Positions 1 through 10,001 of a stretch of 51,211 bases of DNA are shown piece after piece (the stretch's first letter is position 1; every line of letters begins with the position of its first letter). A program made the translations under genes and the position numbers. The notes under the pieces were generated by a model, which did not search any database, was not told where the DNA came from, and worked only from the letters and a program-made list of their open reading frames with translations. This stretch comes from Bacteroidales bacterium (lineage in GTDB: Bacteria > Bacteroidota > Bacteroidia > Bacteroidales > JAFGUD01): positions 1 to 51,211 of the forward strand of contig JAFGXO010000016.1 in the NCBI GenBank assembly GCA_016936595.1. The letters are read 5' to 3'.

Positions 1-1
1 T

Positions 2-1891
2 ATGAGCGAAGATCAAAATGAAAAAACTAACGAAACTGAAGAAATTCAAGAACCTAAGGTAATTACCTCAGAGGAACTTCAGGAACAAAATCAAAAAGCG
101 GAAGTTCTTAATGCTTCAACTTTAGATTTTGACTGGGATCAAATTGAAAAAGACAAAGAAATTACTTCTGAAAAAAAAGATTTAGAAGAAATTTATGGAC
201 AAACTCTTTCTACTATTGAAAGTAATGAAGTAATTGAAGGATATGTAATTGCTATTACTGATAGAGAAGTTGTAATTAACATCAGTTACAAATCCGAAGG
301 TGTTGTTGCTTTAAATGAATTTAGATACAACCCTGATTTGAAAATTGGTGATAAAGTTGAAGTACTTGTTGTAAATACTGAAGACGAAACCGGACAATTG
401 GTTTTATCGCACAAACGTGCAAGAGTTATGAATGCTTGGGATAAAATTAATGTTCATTATACCGGTGGTGATATTGTTAAAGGGTTTATAAAAAGTCGTA
501 CTAAAGGTGGTATGATAGTTGACTTATTTGGAATCGAAACTTTCTTGCCCGGTTCGCAAATAGACGTTAAACCTATTACCGATTATGATGCTTTTGTTGG
601 AAATACAATGGATTTTAAAATTCTTAACATCAATTTAGAATTTAAAAATGTTGTTGTTTCACACAAAGCAATTATCGAAGATGAATTAGAAGAACAAAAG
701 AAAGATATTATTGCTAAACTTGAAGTTGGTCAAATTCTTGAAGGTATTGTTAAAAACATCACCCAATATGGTGTATTTATGGACCTTGGAGGAGTTGACG
801 GTCTTATTCACATTACTCATTTATCATGGGGCAGAATTTCTCACCCAAGTGAAGTTGTTGAAATTGGACAAAAACTTAAAGTTGTTATCCTTAACTTTGA
901 TGAAGATAAAAAACGTATTGAACTTGGTTTAAAACAATTACAAAAACACCCATGGGACGAATTAAATCCAGATTTGAAAGTTGGTGACGTTGTTGAGGGC
1001 AAAGTAGTTGTATTAGCTGATTATGGTGCTTTTGTTGAAATTGCCCCAGGCGTAGAAGGTTTAATTCACGTTTCTGAAATGTCTTGGTCGCAACACTTAC
1101 ATAGCGCACAAGATTTCCTTAAAGTAGGTGATGTTGTTGAAGCTAAAATTTTAACTCTTGATCGCGAACAAAGAAGAATGTCATTAGGTTTAAAACAAAC
1201 TAAACCTGACCCTTGGGAAAAAATTGACGAAAGATATCCTGTTGGTTCAAAACATATTGCCCGAGTAAGAAGTTTCTCTAATTTTGGAATATTTGTTGAA
1301 ATAGAAGAAGGTGTTGACGGTTTAGTTCACATTTCTGATTTATCATGGACTAAAAAAATTAATCACCCTTCAGAATTTACTAAAGTAGGCGAAAATATTG
1401 ACGTTATTGTTCTTGAAATAGACCAAGAAAACAGAAGATTAAGTCTTGGACATAAACAACTTGAAGAAAATCCTTGGGACGTTTTTGAAACTGTATTCTA
1501 CAAAGATTCTGTTCACGATGGAACTATCATTAGTGTATTTGATAAAGGTGCAAGCGTATTGTTACCTTACGGTGTAGAAGGTTTTGCTTCAAAACGCCAT
1601 ATCAAAAAAGACGATAATTCTTTTGCCAGACCCGAAGAAAAACTTCCTTTTAAAGTTATTGAGTTTTCAAAAGTTGCTAAAAGAATAGTTGTTTCGCACA
1701 CAAAAGTTTGGGAAGATAAAAATAAAGTTGAAGAAGAAAAACAAAAAGTAAAATCTGATAAAGTAATGTCTAAACAATCTAATGAAAAAACAACATTGGG
1801 TGATATAGCTAATTTAGACGAGCTTAAAGAAAAACTCTTGAACAAAAGCGAAAATTTAGATAAAGATACTAAAGAGAAAAATGAAGAATAA
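2..1891 (+). CDS. rpsA: 30S ribosomal protein S1 (multiple S1 RNA-binding domains)
   Basis: 629 aa; repeated S1/OB-fold motifs (VGQILEGIVKNITQYGVFMDLGGVDGLIHITHLSW; VGDVVEGKVVVLADYGAFVEIAPGVEGLIHVSEMSW; etc.); acidic/Lys-rich termini typical of Bacteroidota S1. Confidence 0.95.
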   Translation: MSEDQNEKTNETEEIQEPKVITSEELQEQNQKAEVLNASTLDFDWDQIEKDKEITSEKKDLEEIYGQTLSTIESNEVIEGYVIAITDREVVINISYKSEGVVALNEFRYNPDLKIGDKVEVLVVNTEDETGQLVLSHKRARVMNAWDKINVHYTGGDIVKGFIKSRTKGGMIVDLFGIETFLPGSQIDVKPITDYDAFVGNTMDFKILNINLEFKNVVVSHKAIIEDELEEQKKDIIAKLEVGQILEGIVKNITQYGVFMDLGGVDGLIHITHLSWGRISHPSEVVEIGQKLKVVILNFDEDKKRIELGLKQLQKHPWDELNPDLKVGDVVEGKVVVLADYGAFVEIAPGVEGLIHVSEMSWSQHLHSAQDFLKVGDVVEAKILTLDREQRRMSLGLKQTKPDPWEKIDERYPVGSKHIARVRSFSNFGIFVEIEEGVDGLVHISDLSWTKKINHPSEFTKVGENIDVIVLEIDQENRRLSLGHKQLEENPWDVFETVFYKDSVHDGTIISVFDKGASVLLPYGVEGFASKRHIKKDDNSFARPEEKLPFKVIEFSKVAKRIVVSHTKVWEDKNKVEEEKQKVKSDKVMSKQSNEKTTLGDIANLDELKEKLLNKSENLDKDTKEKNEE

Positions 1892-1925
1892 ATTGCAATA
1901 TTTAAAAATTTTGCACGATATTTGC

Positions 1926-1957
1926 CCACCTGATATTATTCAGGTGGTTTCTTTTTT
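1926..1957 (+). terminator. Rho-independent terminator after rpsA
   Basis: ccacctga-N6-tcaggtgg hairpin followed by tttcttttttattt. Confidence 0.75.
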
Positions 1958-1981
1958 ATTTAATTCCTAAAACTCAAAATA

Positions 1982-2356
1982 ATGTCCGACAACAGATTTA
2001 AAATCGAAAAAAAGGATTTTTACACTTTAATTACTATTGAAAACGACAAATTAGACGCAATTATTGCTCCGGTTCTAAAATCAGAATTAGTTTTAATTGC
2101 CGGTAATGGCGAAAAAAATATTGTAATTGAAATGGAGAATGTTAAATATTGCGATTCATCAGGATTAAGTACAATCCTTGTTGCTAATCGCTTATCTAAG
2201 AATGCTCGAGGAACTTTTGTTTTAAGCAATTTGCAAACTGCAGTTATGAGGTTGATTTCTATTTCTCAATTAGATACTGTTTTAAACATTGCTGATAACA
2301 TTGAAGAAGCTCAAAAAATAATTCTTAGAAATTTTGAAAGCTCTGATAATGAGTAA
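1982..2356 (+). CDS. STAS-domain protein (anti-sigma factor antagonist-like)
   Basis: 124 aa, VIEMENVKYCDSSGLSTILVANRL contains the DSSG phosphoserine-type STAS motif. Confidence 0.85.
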   Translation: MSDNRFKIEKKDFYTLITIENDKLDAIIAPVLKSELVLIAGNGEKNIVIEMENVKYCDSSGLSTILVANRLSKNARGTFVLSNLQTAVMRLISISQLDTVLNIADNIEEAQKIILRNFESSDNE

Positions 2357-2364
2357 TTTACAAT

Positions 2365-3303
2365 ATGAATTTTAAAATTCAAATTTTAGGTAGTAATTCT
2401 GCAATTCCATATTTTAACAGATTTAACACCGCACAAATTATTACAGTTCATAATGAGCCGTATTTGATCGACTGTGGCGAAGGTACCCAGATTCAAATGC
2501 GGCGATATGCTGTTAAATACTCAAAAATTAACAATATTTTTATCAGTCATTTGCATGGCGATCACTATTTTGGTTTATTTGGATTACTTTCTACCTATAA
2601 ACTTAATTCTCGAAATAAAGCTTTAACAATTTATTCTGACCCAAAATTAGAGAAGATGTTAAAATCTGAATTTTCTCCTATTAATTTGGCTGAATTAGGT
2701 TTTGATGTCTTTTTTGTAAACCTGCCTAAAAATGATCAGGTGATTTTTGAAAATAAACATCTTTCTATTAAAACAATTAATCTTAAGCATGGAATTGATA
2801 CAAAAGGTTTTTTGTTTGAAGAAAAAAATGGCGATTTAAACATTTCTAAAGATGCTATCTTAAAATACAAACTTTCTATTGATCAAATATTGTCAGTAAA
2901 AGCCGGAAATGATTTAGTTATTAATGGTAAAGTGATTCCCAATAAAAACCTTACTCTCAAATTGCCTTCACCACGTAGTTTTGCTTTTTGTTCCGATACT
3001 GCTTATCATGAACCTATAATCAAATCTATAAAAAATATTGATTTACTTTATCACGAAGCCACATATTGCCAAGATAATACTGAAAAAGCTGCCGAAGTTT
3101 TACATTCTACTGTTATTCAAGCAGCTACAATTGCTCAAAAAGCTAACGTTAAGCAACTTATTATTGGCCATTTTTCGTCAAGTATTACTAACTTAAATTT
3201 ATGTCTTGCCGAAGCTAAACCCGTTTTTGATAACACAATTCTTGCTAAAGATGGACTTACTATTGAAATTACCAGAAAGCATGAATTAATTGTAACCGAG
3301 TAA
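2365..3303 (+). CDS. rnz: Ribonuclease Z (tRNA 3' endonuclease)
   Basis: 312 aa; metallo-beta-lactamase motif FISHLHGDHYFGLFGLLST, LIDCGEGTQIQMRR, LLYHEATYCQD, IIGHFSS. Confidence 0.93.
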   Translation: MNFKIQILGSNSAIPYFNRFNTAQIITVHNEPYLIDCGEGTQIQMRRYAVKYSKINNIFISHLHGDHYFGLFGLLSTYKLNSRNKALTIYSDPKLEKMLKSEFSPINLAELGFDVFFVNLPKNDQVIFENKHLSIKTINLKHGIDTKGFLFEEKNGDLNISKDAILKYKLSIDQILSVKAGNDLVINGKVIPNKNLTLKLPSPRSFAFCSDTAYHEPIIKSIKNIDLLYHEATYCQDNTEKAAEVLHSTVIQAATIAQKANVKQLIIGHFSSSITNLNLCLAEAKPVFDNTILAKDGLTIEITRKHELIVTE

Positions 3304-3314
3304 CTTTTTTCGAA

Positions 3315-4400
3315 ATGGAGTTCATTGGATTTAATAGCTGGAATGAAAAGTTGAAAAATGAACAACATTTAATCATTGCAGGACCCTGTTCAGCCGAAAC
3401 TAAAGAACAAGTTTTAAACACTGCTGTTAAAATAGCCCAAAATACTAAGGTTAAAGTTTTTAGAGCCGGTGTTTGGAAACCTCGTACAAATCCCGGGAAT
3501 TTTGAAGGAGTTGGTGTTGAAGCTTTGGATTGGCTGATTGCGGTTAAAAATCAAACAGGACTACTAACTATGGTTGAAGTTGCTACTCCTGAACATGTTA
3601 GAGCTGCTTTGGAAAAAAAAGTTGATTTTTTGTGGATTGGGGCTCGAACAACGGTTAACCCTTTTTCTGTTCAGGCTATTGCCGACGAGCTTAAAGGGGT
3701 TGACATACCTGTTTTAATAAAAAATCCTATAAATCCCGATTTAAAATTGTGGATTGGTGCTATTCAACGTATTTATAAAGCCGGAATTAAAAAAATTGCT
3801 GCAATTCATCGCGGTTTTTTCCCATTTGAAGAAACAAAATTTAGGAATATCCCTAAATGGGAAATTATGATTGAGCTTAAAACTACTTTCCCTAATTTGC
3901 AAATTATTACAGATCCAAGCCATATTGCCGGTAAATTTGATTTAGTTCCTGATGTTGCCGAAATGGCACTCTCTATGAACGTGGACGGCTTGATGATTGA
4001 AACACACATAAATCCTAAAATTGCTCTTAGTGATGCTGCTCAACAATTAACTCCTTTTCAGCTTAAAGAATTATTGGATAATTTAACATTCAGGCAAAGT
4101 AAACCAGAAAATGCTAAAATTATTGATGATTTACAACAACTTAGGCATAGTATCGATTCTATTGATTTTCAACTTTTAGAACTTTTGGCTAAACGTATGC
4201 AAATTGTTGAAAAAATTGGATTTTATAAAAATCTACGTAAAATTAGTGTTTTTCAGGTTGAAAGATGGAAAGATATTCGCGAAACCAGAATACAAGCCGG
4301 TGGTGATTTGAATTTAGATGCCGATTTTGTTAAAAAAATTCTTCAACTTGTGCATAATGAATCTATTAATGTTCAAACAAAAAAAAATATCAATAAATAA
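3315..4400 (+). CDS. Bifunctional 3-deoxy-7-phosphoheptulonate synthase / chorismate mutase type II
   Basis: 361 aa; IIAGPCSAET, FRAGVWKPRTNPGNFEGVG, ITDPSHIAGK (DAHP synthase) plus C-terminal AroQ-like LRHSIDSIDFQLLELLAKRMQIVEKIGFYK. Confidence 0.92.
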   Translation: MEFIGFNSWNEKLKNEQHLIIAGPCSAETKEQVLNTAVKIAQNTKVKVFRAGVWKPRTNPGNFEGVGVEALDWLIAVKNQTGLLTMVEVATPEHVRAALEKKVDFLWIGARTTVNPFSVQAIADELKGVDIPVLIKNPINPDLKLWIGAIQRIYKAGIKKIAAIHRGFFPFEETKFRNIPKWEIMIELKTTFPNLQIITDPSHIAGKFDLVPDVAEMALSMNVDGLMIETHINPKIALSDAAQQLTPFQLKELLDNLTFRQSKPENAKIIDDLQQLRHSIDSIDFQLLELLAKRMQIVEKIGFYKNLRKISVFQVERWKDIRETRIQAGGDLNLDADFVKKILQLVHNESINVQTKKNINK

Positions 4401-4401
4401 T

Positions 4402-5424
4402 ATGAAAAAAATAAGTTTCTTTATTGCTTTGTTTATACTTTTAAATTTAAGTGTAAATGCATTTCCTTGTAAAAAAACGCTTTTAGTGGTTAGTTACAAT
4501 GTTGAAAATTTGATGGATACTCTTGATACTCCTCTTAAAAGCGACCAAGAATTTCTGCCAACTTCTGATAAACAGTGGAGCACCCAACGTTATTTTAAAA
4601 AATTAAATGATATTGCTGCGGTTATTAATGATATCGACAAAAAACATTTTCCTGATTTAATTGGCCTAGTTGAAATAGAAAATAAAGCAGTAGTTGAAGA
4701 TTTGCTGAAAACACATGTGTTTTTAACCAAAGGATATAAAATTTCGCACAGAGAAACTAAAGACCCTCGTGGAATTGATTTGGCCTTGGTTTATAATCCT
4801 AAAATATTCGATTTTTATGCTGATTACCAGTATGATATATTTGATAGTAATGGTGTAGCGTATAATACTCGCCAAATTTATCTTGTTAAAGGAATAGTAG
4901 AACACGATACTTTGTATGTTTTTTTAAATCATTGGAAATCAAGGTCGGGCGGGCAAACAGAAACCCAGTTTAAACGGATTCTTGCTGCAAAAAGATTAAA
5001 TGAAATTATTCAGTATATTTTCAGCTATAATCCATCTGCTAACATAATTTGTTTGGGCGATTTTAACGATACCCCAACCGATATTAGTATTAATCAAACC
5101 TTGAATGCTTCTTCCGATTCAATATTTGCTTCGGATTATGAATTATTTAATTTAACAGCACATCTTGCTAAGCAAAATTTGGGAACTTATAATTATAGAG
5201 GAAACTGGAATATGATTGATAATATTATTGTTACTCAAAATTTTCTTAACAAAAAAAATACTATTTATGCTAAAAATACTGCTCAAATTTATTCAAGTAG
5301 TTTAAATAGTTATTATTCCGATAAATTAAAATTAAATGTTCCAAACAAAACTTACGGAGGAGATAACTATTACGGAGGCGTAAGTGATCATTATCCGATT
5401 TATTGCTACTTAAAAGTGAAATAA
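4402..5424 (+). CDS. Endonuclease/exonuclease/phosphatase family protein, secreted
   Basis: SYNVENLMDTLDTP, GLVEIENKAVVEDL, FLNHWKSRSGG, ICLGDFNDTP, GVSDHYPIYCYL are EEP-fold motifs; ORF track starts at 4318 but ATG at 4402 with signal peptide is more plausible. Confidence 0.88.
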   Translation: MKKISFFIALFILLNLSVNAFPCKKTLLVVSYNVENLMDTLDTPLKSDQEFLPTSDKQWSTQRYFKKLNDIAAVINDIDKKHFPDLIGLVEIENKAVVEDLLKTHVFLTKGYKISHRETKDPRGIDLALVYNPKIFDFYADYQYDIFDSNGVAYNTRQIYLVKGIVEHDTLYVFLNHWKSRSGGQTETQFKRILAAKRLNEIIQYIFSYNPSANIICLGDFNDTPTDISINQTLNASSDSIFASDYELFNLTAHLAKQNLGTYNYRGNWNMIDNIIVTQNFLNKKNTIYAKNTAQIYSSSLNSYYSDKLKLNVPNKTYGGDNYYGGVSDHYPIYCYLKVK

Positions 5425-5631
5425 GCTTATATCTTGTTTTGTTTATGTATTTTTTTTAAATACTTGATTTTATGTTTATTATGGCAGTAGTTTCCATTTT
5501 AAGCGAATATTTTACCCTAATTAAAGTTAATTTTGTCGATAGATTTAGTAAATTTGTCATTTATTAAAAATAGCTCAATTTTTTTATAGCTATTATTAGC
5601 AATAAGAGATTTAATTTTATCTTAAAATTTT

Positions 5632-7398
5632 ATGCCGGCATTTGACATCATAGTAGTTTACTCCGTAATAATTTTTATAATTGTTTCGCTTTATTTCGAC
5701 TTAATTGGAGCCGGATTTACTTTTTTAATAGGAGTAACACTGCTCGGGGTATTGGGAATATTAACTCCTAAAGAAATGCTTGTTGGAGCATCTAATGAGC
5801 AAATCGGAGTTATTATTTTACTTTTGTTAGTGGGTAATGTTTATCGTAAAACTTCGCTATTAAATTCATTGTTCGATAGGGTTTTTAGAAATATTAAATC
5901 CTATAAAGCTTTTGCCGGTAGAGTTACGTGGATTATTGCTCCTCTTTCTGCTTTTTTAAATAATACTCCTTTGGTTGCTTTAATGATGCCTTACGCTTAC
6001 GACTGGTCGAAAAGAAATAATCAACCGATTTCTAAAATATTACTTCCCCTGTCTTATGCCGCAATATTAGGAGGTTGTGCTACTTTAATTGGAACTTCTA
6101 CTAATTTAATTGTAAATGGAATGGTTGAGGAGCAAGGAATGGCTTCGCTAAACATTTTTGACTACACAGCTGTAGGTTTACCTATGATATTTATTGGATA
6201 TTTGTACATGCGTTTTATCGGACACAAACTTTTGCCTAATAATTACATTACCAGTGAAAAAGTAGCTAATAATGCTCGTCAGTATGTGGTTGAGGCTCAG
6301 GTGGCTCAAAATTCAATTATTGTCGGAAAAACTATAGAAGAAGCAAATCTGAGAAATTTAAGGGGCTTGTTTTTAACCCAGATTATTAGAGAAGGTCAAA
6401 ATTTACCTGCTGCTCCTAACGACACAATTCTACTACCAAATGATGTACTTATGTTTGCCGGCGAAACTGATTCTATTGCCGAACTTTTAGAATTGCACAA
6501 AAGTTTGAGAATGCCCTCAGTTGGTATGTTTGCTCACAAAAAAAATCTGGATATTGTTGAAATAGTTATCCCCGACAATTCAATTTTAGCAAGTAAAACT
6601 TTAAAAAACCTAAATTTTAGAGGCAAGTACGATGCTACTGTTATTGCGATACACCGAAATGGCGAAAAAATTAGGGGTAAACTTGGTGCCGTAAAATTAA
6701 AACCCGGCGATACCTTGCTTTTGCTAACAGGCGAAAATTTCTCTAAATTTTCCGAAAATGTACGTGATTTTTATATAATATCTAAAGTTAAAGAAATTAG
6801 AAAATTATCACGCCTGCAATCATTAACTCTACTTATTGGTACTATTGCTGCTATTGTCCTGTCTTCTCTCGGACTTATAAAACTCTTTTTTGCTCTTATT
6901 GTACTCATTAGCTTGCTTTTAATTTTAAATGTTACCAATCCACAAGAATTAGCAAAAAGTGTTGATTATGATTTAGCTTTTATTATTGCAATGTCGCTTG
7001 CCTTGGGAATAGCTATGGAAAAAACCGGAGTTGCCGAAATTTTAGGAAACATTATGGTGGATATTTTTAAACCATGGGGAAACATTGGAATTTTAGCAGG
7101 ATTGTACATTATTACAGCAATATTGGCTGCTTTTATAACTAATAAGGCTGCCGTTGCTCTTATTTTTCCTATTGTTTTAAATATTGCTGTCGATCTGGGT
7201 AATAATCCAATTCCATATATTTTAACAATTTCGTTTGCGGGAGCTGCTAATTTTATGACTCCTATTGGTTATCAAACTAACACTATGATATATGGTCCTG
7301 GTGGTTATAAGTTTAGAGACTTTTTAAAAGTTGGAACTCCGCTTACAATAGTATACGGAGTGGTTACTATTATTGTTTTATCTTTTATGTATTTTTAA
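5632..7398 (+). CDS. SLC13-family/ArsB-NhaD-superfamily permease with two TrkA-C (RCK_C) domains
   Basis: 588 aa; N- and C-terminal multi-TM halves (APLSAFLNNTPLVALMMPY; LGGCATLIGTSTNLIVNG; FAGAANFMTPIGYQTNTMIYGPGGYKFRDF) flanking two RCK_C-like repeats. Confidence 0.88.
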   Translation: MPAFDIIVVYSVIIFIIVSLYFDLIGAGFTFLIGVTLLGVLGILTPKEMLVGASNEQIGVIILLLLVGNVYRKTSLLNSLFDRVFRNIKSYKAFAGRVTWIIAPLSAFLNNTPLVALMMPYAYDWSKRNNQPISKILLPLSYAAILGGCATLIGTSTNLIVNGMVEEQGMASLNIFDYTAVGLPMIFIGYLYMRFIGHKLLPNNYITSEKVANNARQYVVEAQVAQNSIIVGKTIEEANLRNLRGLFLTQIIREGQNLPAAPNDTILLPNDVLMFAGETDSIAELLELHKSLRMPSVGMFAHKKNLDIVEIVIPDNSILASKTLKNLNFRGKYDATVIAIHRNGEKIRGKLGAVKLKPGDTLLLLTGENFSKFSENVRDFYIISKVKEIRKLSRLQSLTLLIGTIAAIVLSSLGLIKLFFALIVLISLLLILNVTNPQELAKSVDYDLAFIIAMSLALGIAMEKTGVAEILGNIMVDIFKPWGNIGILAGLYIITAILAAFITNKAAVALIFPIVLNIAVDLGNNPIPYILTISFAGAANFMTPIGYQTNTMIYGPGGYKFRDFLKVGTPLTIVYGVVTIIVLSFMYF

Positions 7399-7400
7399 TT

Positions 7401-7979
7401 ATGAATAAAAAAATGTTTTTTATTGGTTTATTGTTATTTTTCGCTTCAGAAATGTTTTCTCAAGATGTTGATTTTTATATTAAAAATCAAAACGATAATT
7501 TTGATTTTCAAAAGATGCCCAAGGAAATGTCGTTTGATGAGTATAATATTTTGTCGCAAAGTTTTAGAATGCAAGATATGATGTTTGGCTTTTTTGTGCC
7601 CGGTTATGTTCATTTTAAAGCCAACGATAAAAAAACAGGATATGCTTTGGTTACTTTATCTTCGTTATCTTATGCTACTTTTGCTTACCAATTGGTTTGG
7701 TCTAAAAATAATCTCTCGGATTCTTCTTTTTTTTATAATTTGAATAATTTATCTTCTCTGTCAAGTGATTTAAAAACAAATACTCTAATAATGGGAGGGG
7801 CTTTGTTTACAATTGGATCTTCTTATTTATTTGATATTATACACGGAAAATACCGTTTGCAAAAAAAACAAAATGCTATTAGGTATAAATACAGTTTAAA
7901 GGCTTCTTTATCTGATGCATATATTCCTAATAAATATAGTAATATTGCATGTTTTTTTTCAATGAAAATTTATTTCTAA
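7401..7979 (+). CDS. Hypothetical exported membrane protein
   Basis: 192 aa with signal peptide MNKKMFFIGLLLFFASEMFSQ; FFVPGYVHFKANDKKTGYALVTLSSLSYATFAY resembles the small DUF5683-type proteins. Confidence 0.6.
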   Translation: MNKKMFFIGLLLFFASEMFSQDVDFYIKNQNDNFDFQKMPKEMSFDEYNILSQSFRMQDMMFGFFVPGYVHFKANDKKTGYALVTLSSLSYATFAYQLVWSKNNLSDSSFFYNLNNLSSLSSDLKTNTLIMGGALFTIGSSYLFDIIHGKYRLQKKQNAIRYKYSLKASLSDAYIPNKYSNIACFFSMKIYF

Positions 7980-7998
7980 CAAATTAACTATTTTTAAA

Positions 7999-8709
7999 AT
8001 GATTAAAATTTATATTCTTTCAATTTTTTTATTCACTGGTTTTTTTGTCAATTCTCAAAATTTGAAGCCTGAAATTAAGTACTTGCAAATTATTAATAAT
8101 CAGAATAATAAATTTATTATTAATGATAATATTAGAAATGCGGAAATTTGTGCTGACAGCCTATTTTATCGGATAGATACATATAATAATGATGTTTCTT
8201 CGTTCTTTTTACTCCTTTCTGAAAGTTATTATCTTTTAAAAAAATATGATTTAGCTCTTTTTACGCTTTTACAACAAAGAATATTGTTTTATTCCGATAG
8301 TATTAATATTTATTCCAAAAAATTGCTTAATCAATGTTTGAATAAAACAAATAAAAAACTGCCGGCTTCGTTTTCCATTCTTGAAAAATCTTTAGATACA
8401 ATACTCTTTGTAAATTCTGCACAAAAAGTTGATTTTTTGTTTTCAATCACATTTTTTATAAACTCAAAAAATACAAAGCATAAACTTTTAAATTTAATAA
8501 CTTTTTATGAAAAATATTTTAATCAAAATGTTTCGTTTGGTATGGCAAAATGGAAACTTTTAAACACAGCAGGCATAAATTTAAAAACACAAACAAAATA
8601 TTTATTAATTAATGATTTTAATAATCCTTTATCAGATTATGATAATCAGGATTTGCTTTATAATTTGCCAATAAAACTAAAAAACAAGATTTTAAATCAC
8701 AATACATAG
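7999..8709 (+). CDS. Hypothetical secreted protein
   Basis: 236 aa, signal peptide MIKIYILSIFLFTGFFVNSQ, helix-rich; abuts the trkH start codon (TAG-ATG). Confidence 0.55.
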   Translation: MIKIYILSIFLFTGFFVNSQNLKPEIKYLQIINNQNNKFIINDNIRNAEICADSLFYRIDTYNNDVSSFFLLLSESYYLLKKYDLALFTLLQQRILFYSDSINIYSKKLLNQCLNKTNKKLPASFSILEKSLDTILFVNSAQKVDFLFSITFFINSKNTKHKLLNLITFYEKYFNQNVSFGMAKWKLLNTAGINLKTQTKYLLINDFNNPLSDYDNQDLLYNLPIKLKNKILNHNT

Positions 8710-9648
8710 ATGAACCCAAGAGGATATAGAACGATTAACATGTTTTTTGTCATAAATTTATTGGGCAGAATTGTAGTTATCGAAAGCTTATTTATGTTAT
8801 TTCCTTTAATAACAAGTATATACTATGATGAAGCGATAAAATTTAAAATTTTAGCATCAGTTTTAATAACATTCTTTTCCGGATTATTAATTTTCTTCTC
8901 AACAAAAAATTTAATAAGAAAAGATTTTTCAAAAAGAGAAAGTTTTCTTCTCGTAACATTATCATGGTTAGTAATTTCCTTATTTGGTTTAATACCCTTT
9001 GTTATTACCGGTGAATTAAATTTTACCGACGCTTTTTTTGAAACTGTTTCGGGATTTACTACAACCGGAGCTTCCAATTTATTTGATATTGAGGCTATGC
9101 CTAAAAGTTTACTTTTTTGGCGTAGTGAAACACACTGGATTGGAAGAATGGATTTATTCGAGAGTTTGACCCATACTTTTGGTACTGTTGCAACAGGCGG
9201 TTTTTCAACTCGTTCGGCAAGTGTAGGAGCCTTTTCACCTTATATTCAGTATGTTATAGTTGTTTTTATGATTCTTGCCGGAATAAATTTTTCTCTTTAT
9301 CTGTACTTGATAAAAAGAAATTTTTCTAAATTTTTTAAAAACGAAGAACTTAAATTTTATATTTTAATCATAATAATTTCTACAGCATTTGTTTTTATGT
9401 TCTTGCTTATTGGAAAAGGGTTTGGTTCTATAGAAGAAACTTTCAGGCATTCAATTTTTCAAACTGTGTCGATATTAACTACAACCGGTTATGGAACAAT
9501 AGATTATTTATACTGGCCTCACGCTGCCTTAGCTGTTATTTTGTTACTTATGTTTGTAGGTGCTTCTGCCGGTTCTACAACAGGTAATATGAAAGTTATT
9601 CGTCATGTTATTTTTGTGAAAAATTTAAAAATTATTTTAAACAGATGA
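8710..9648 (+). pseudogene. trkH: TrkH potassium transporter, N-terminal part; internally deleted and followed by a frame break
   Basis: FTDAFFETVSGFTTTGASNLFDIEAMPKSLLFWRSETHWIG (P-loop 1) runs directly into MDLFESLTHTFGTVATGGFSTRSAS (P-loop 2); ends at TGA within ATGA before the LIHPDAV segment. Confidence 0.75.
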
Positions 9649-9986
9649 TACATCCAGACGCAGTTTCAGTAGTGCATTATAATAAAAAAGTAGTACCAAC
9701 CGAAGTTTCAAATTCTGCAATGGTTTTTATTATTGCTTATTTACTTATTGTATTTTTATCAACTATTATCGTTACATTTTTTAATGTTGATTTGGCTACA
9801 AGTTTTGGTGCCGTAGTTGCAACCTTAGGGTGCATTGGACCGGGCATTGGAGCTGTAGGTCCTGCCGGAACTTATTTTGCTTTTAGCCCGTTTTTGAAAT
9901 ATTTTTTATCGTTTTTAATGATTCTTGGGCGTTTAGAAGTTTTTACTGTGATAATACTTTTTACTCGAAGTTTTTGGAGAGGTTAA
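9645..9986 (+). pseudogene. trkH: TrkH potassium transporter, C-terminal part (second half of a split gene)
   Basis: MIHPDAVSVVHYNKKVV...FGAVVATLGCIGPGIGAVGPAG...LSFLMILGRLEVFTVIILFTRSFWRG is the canonical TrkH C-terminus; 4-bp ATGA overlap with the upstream ORF. Confidence 0.75.
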
Positions 9987-10001
9987 AATAACAATAAGAA
10001 T

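Noticed and set aside
891-1109. Antisense ORF within rpsA (and similar nested ORFs, e.g. 711-932, 1567-1929)
   Set aside because: Fully contained in a strongly supported CDS with well-matched S1 domains; shadow ORFs.
5425-5631. Possible RNA element in the intergenic gap before the SLC13 permease
   Set aside because: AT-rich; only a short tagct/agcta hairpin, no tRNA or riboswitch-like conserved core recognised.
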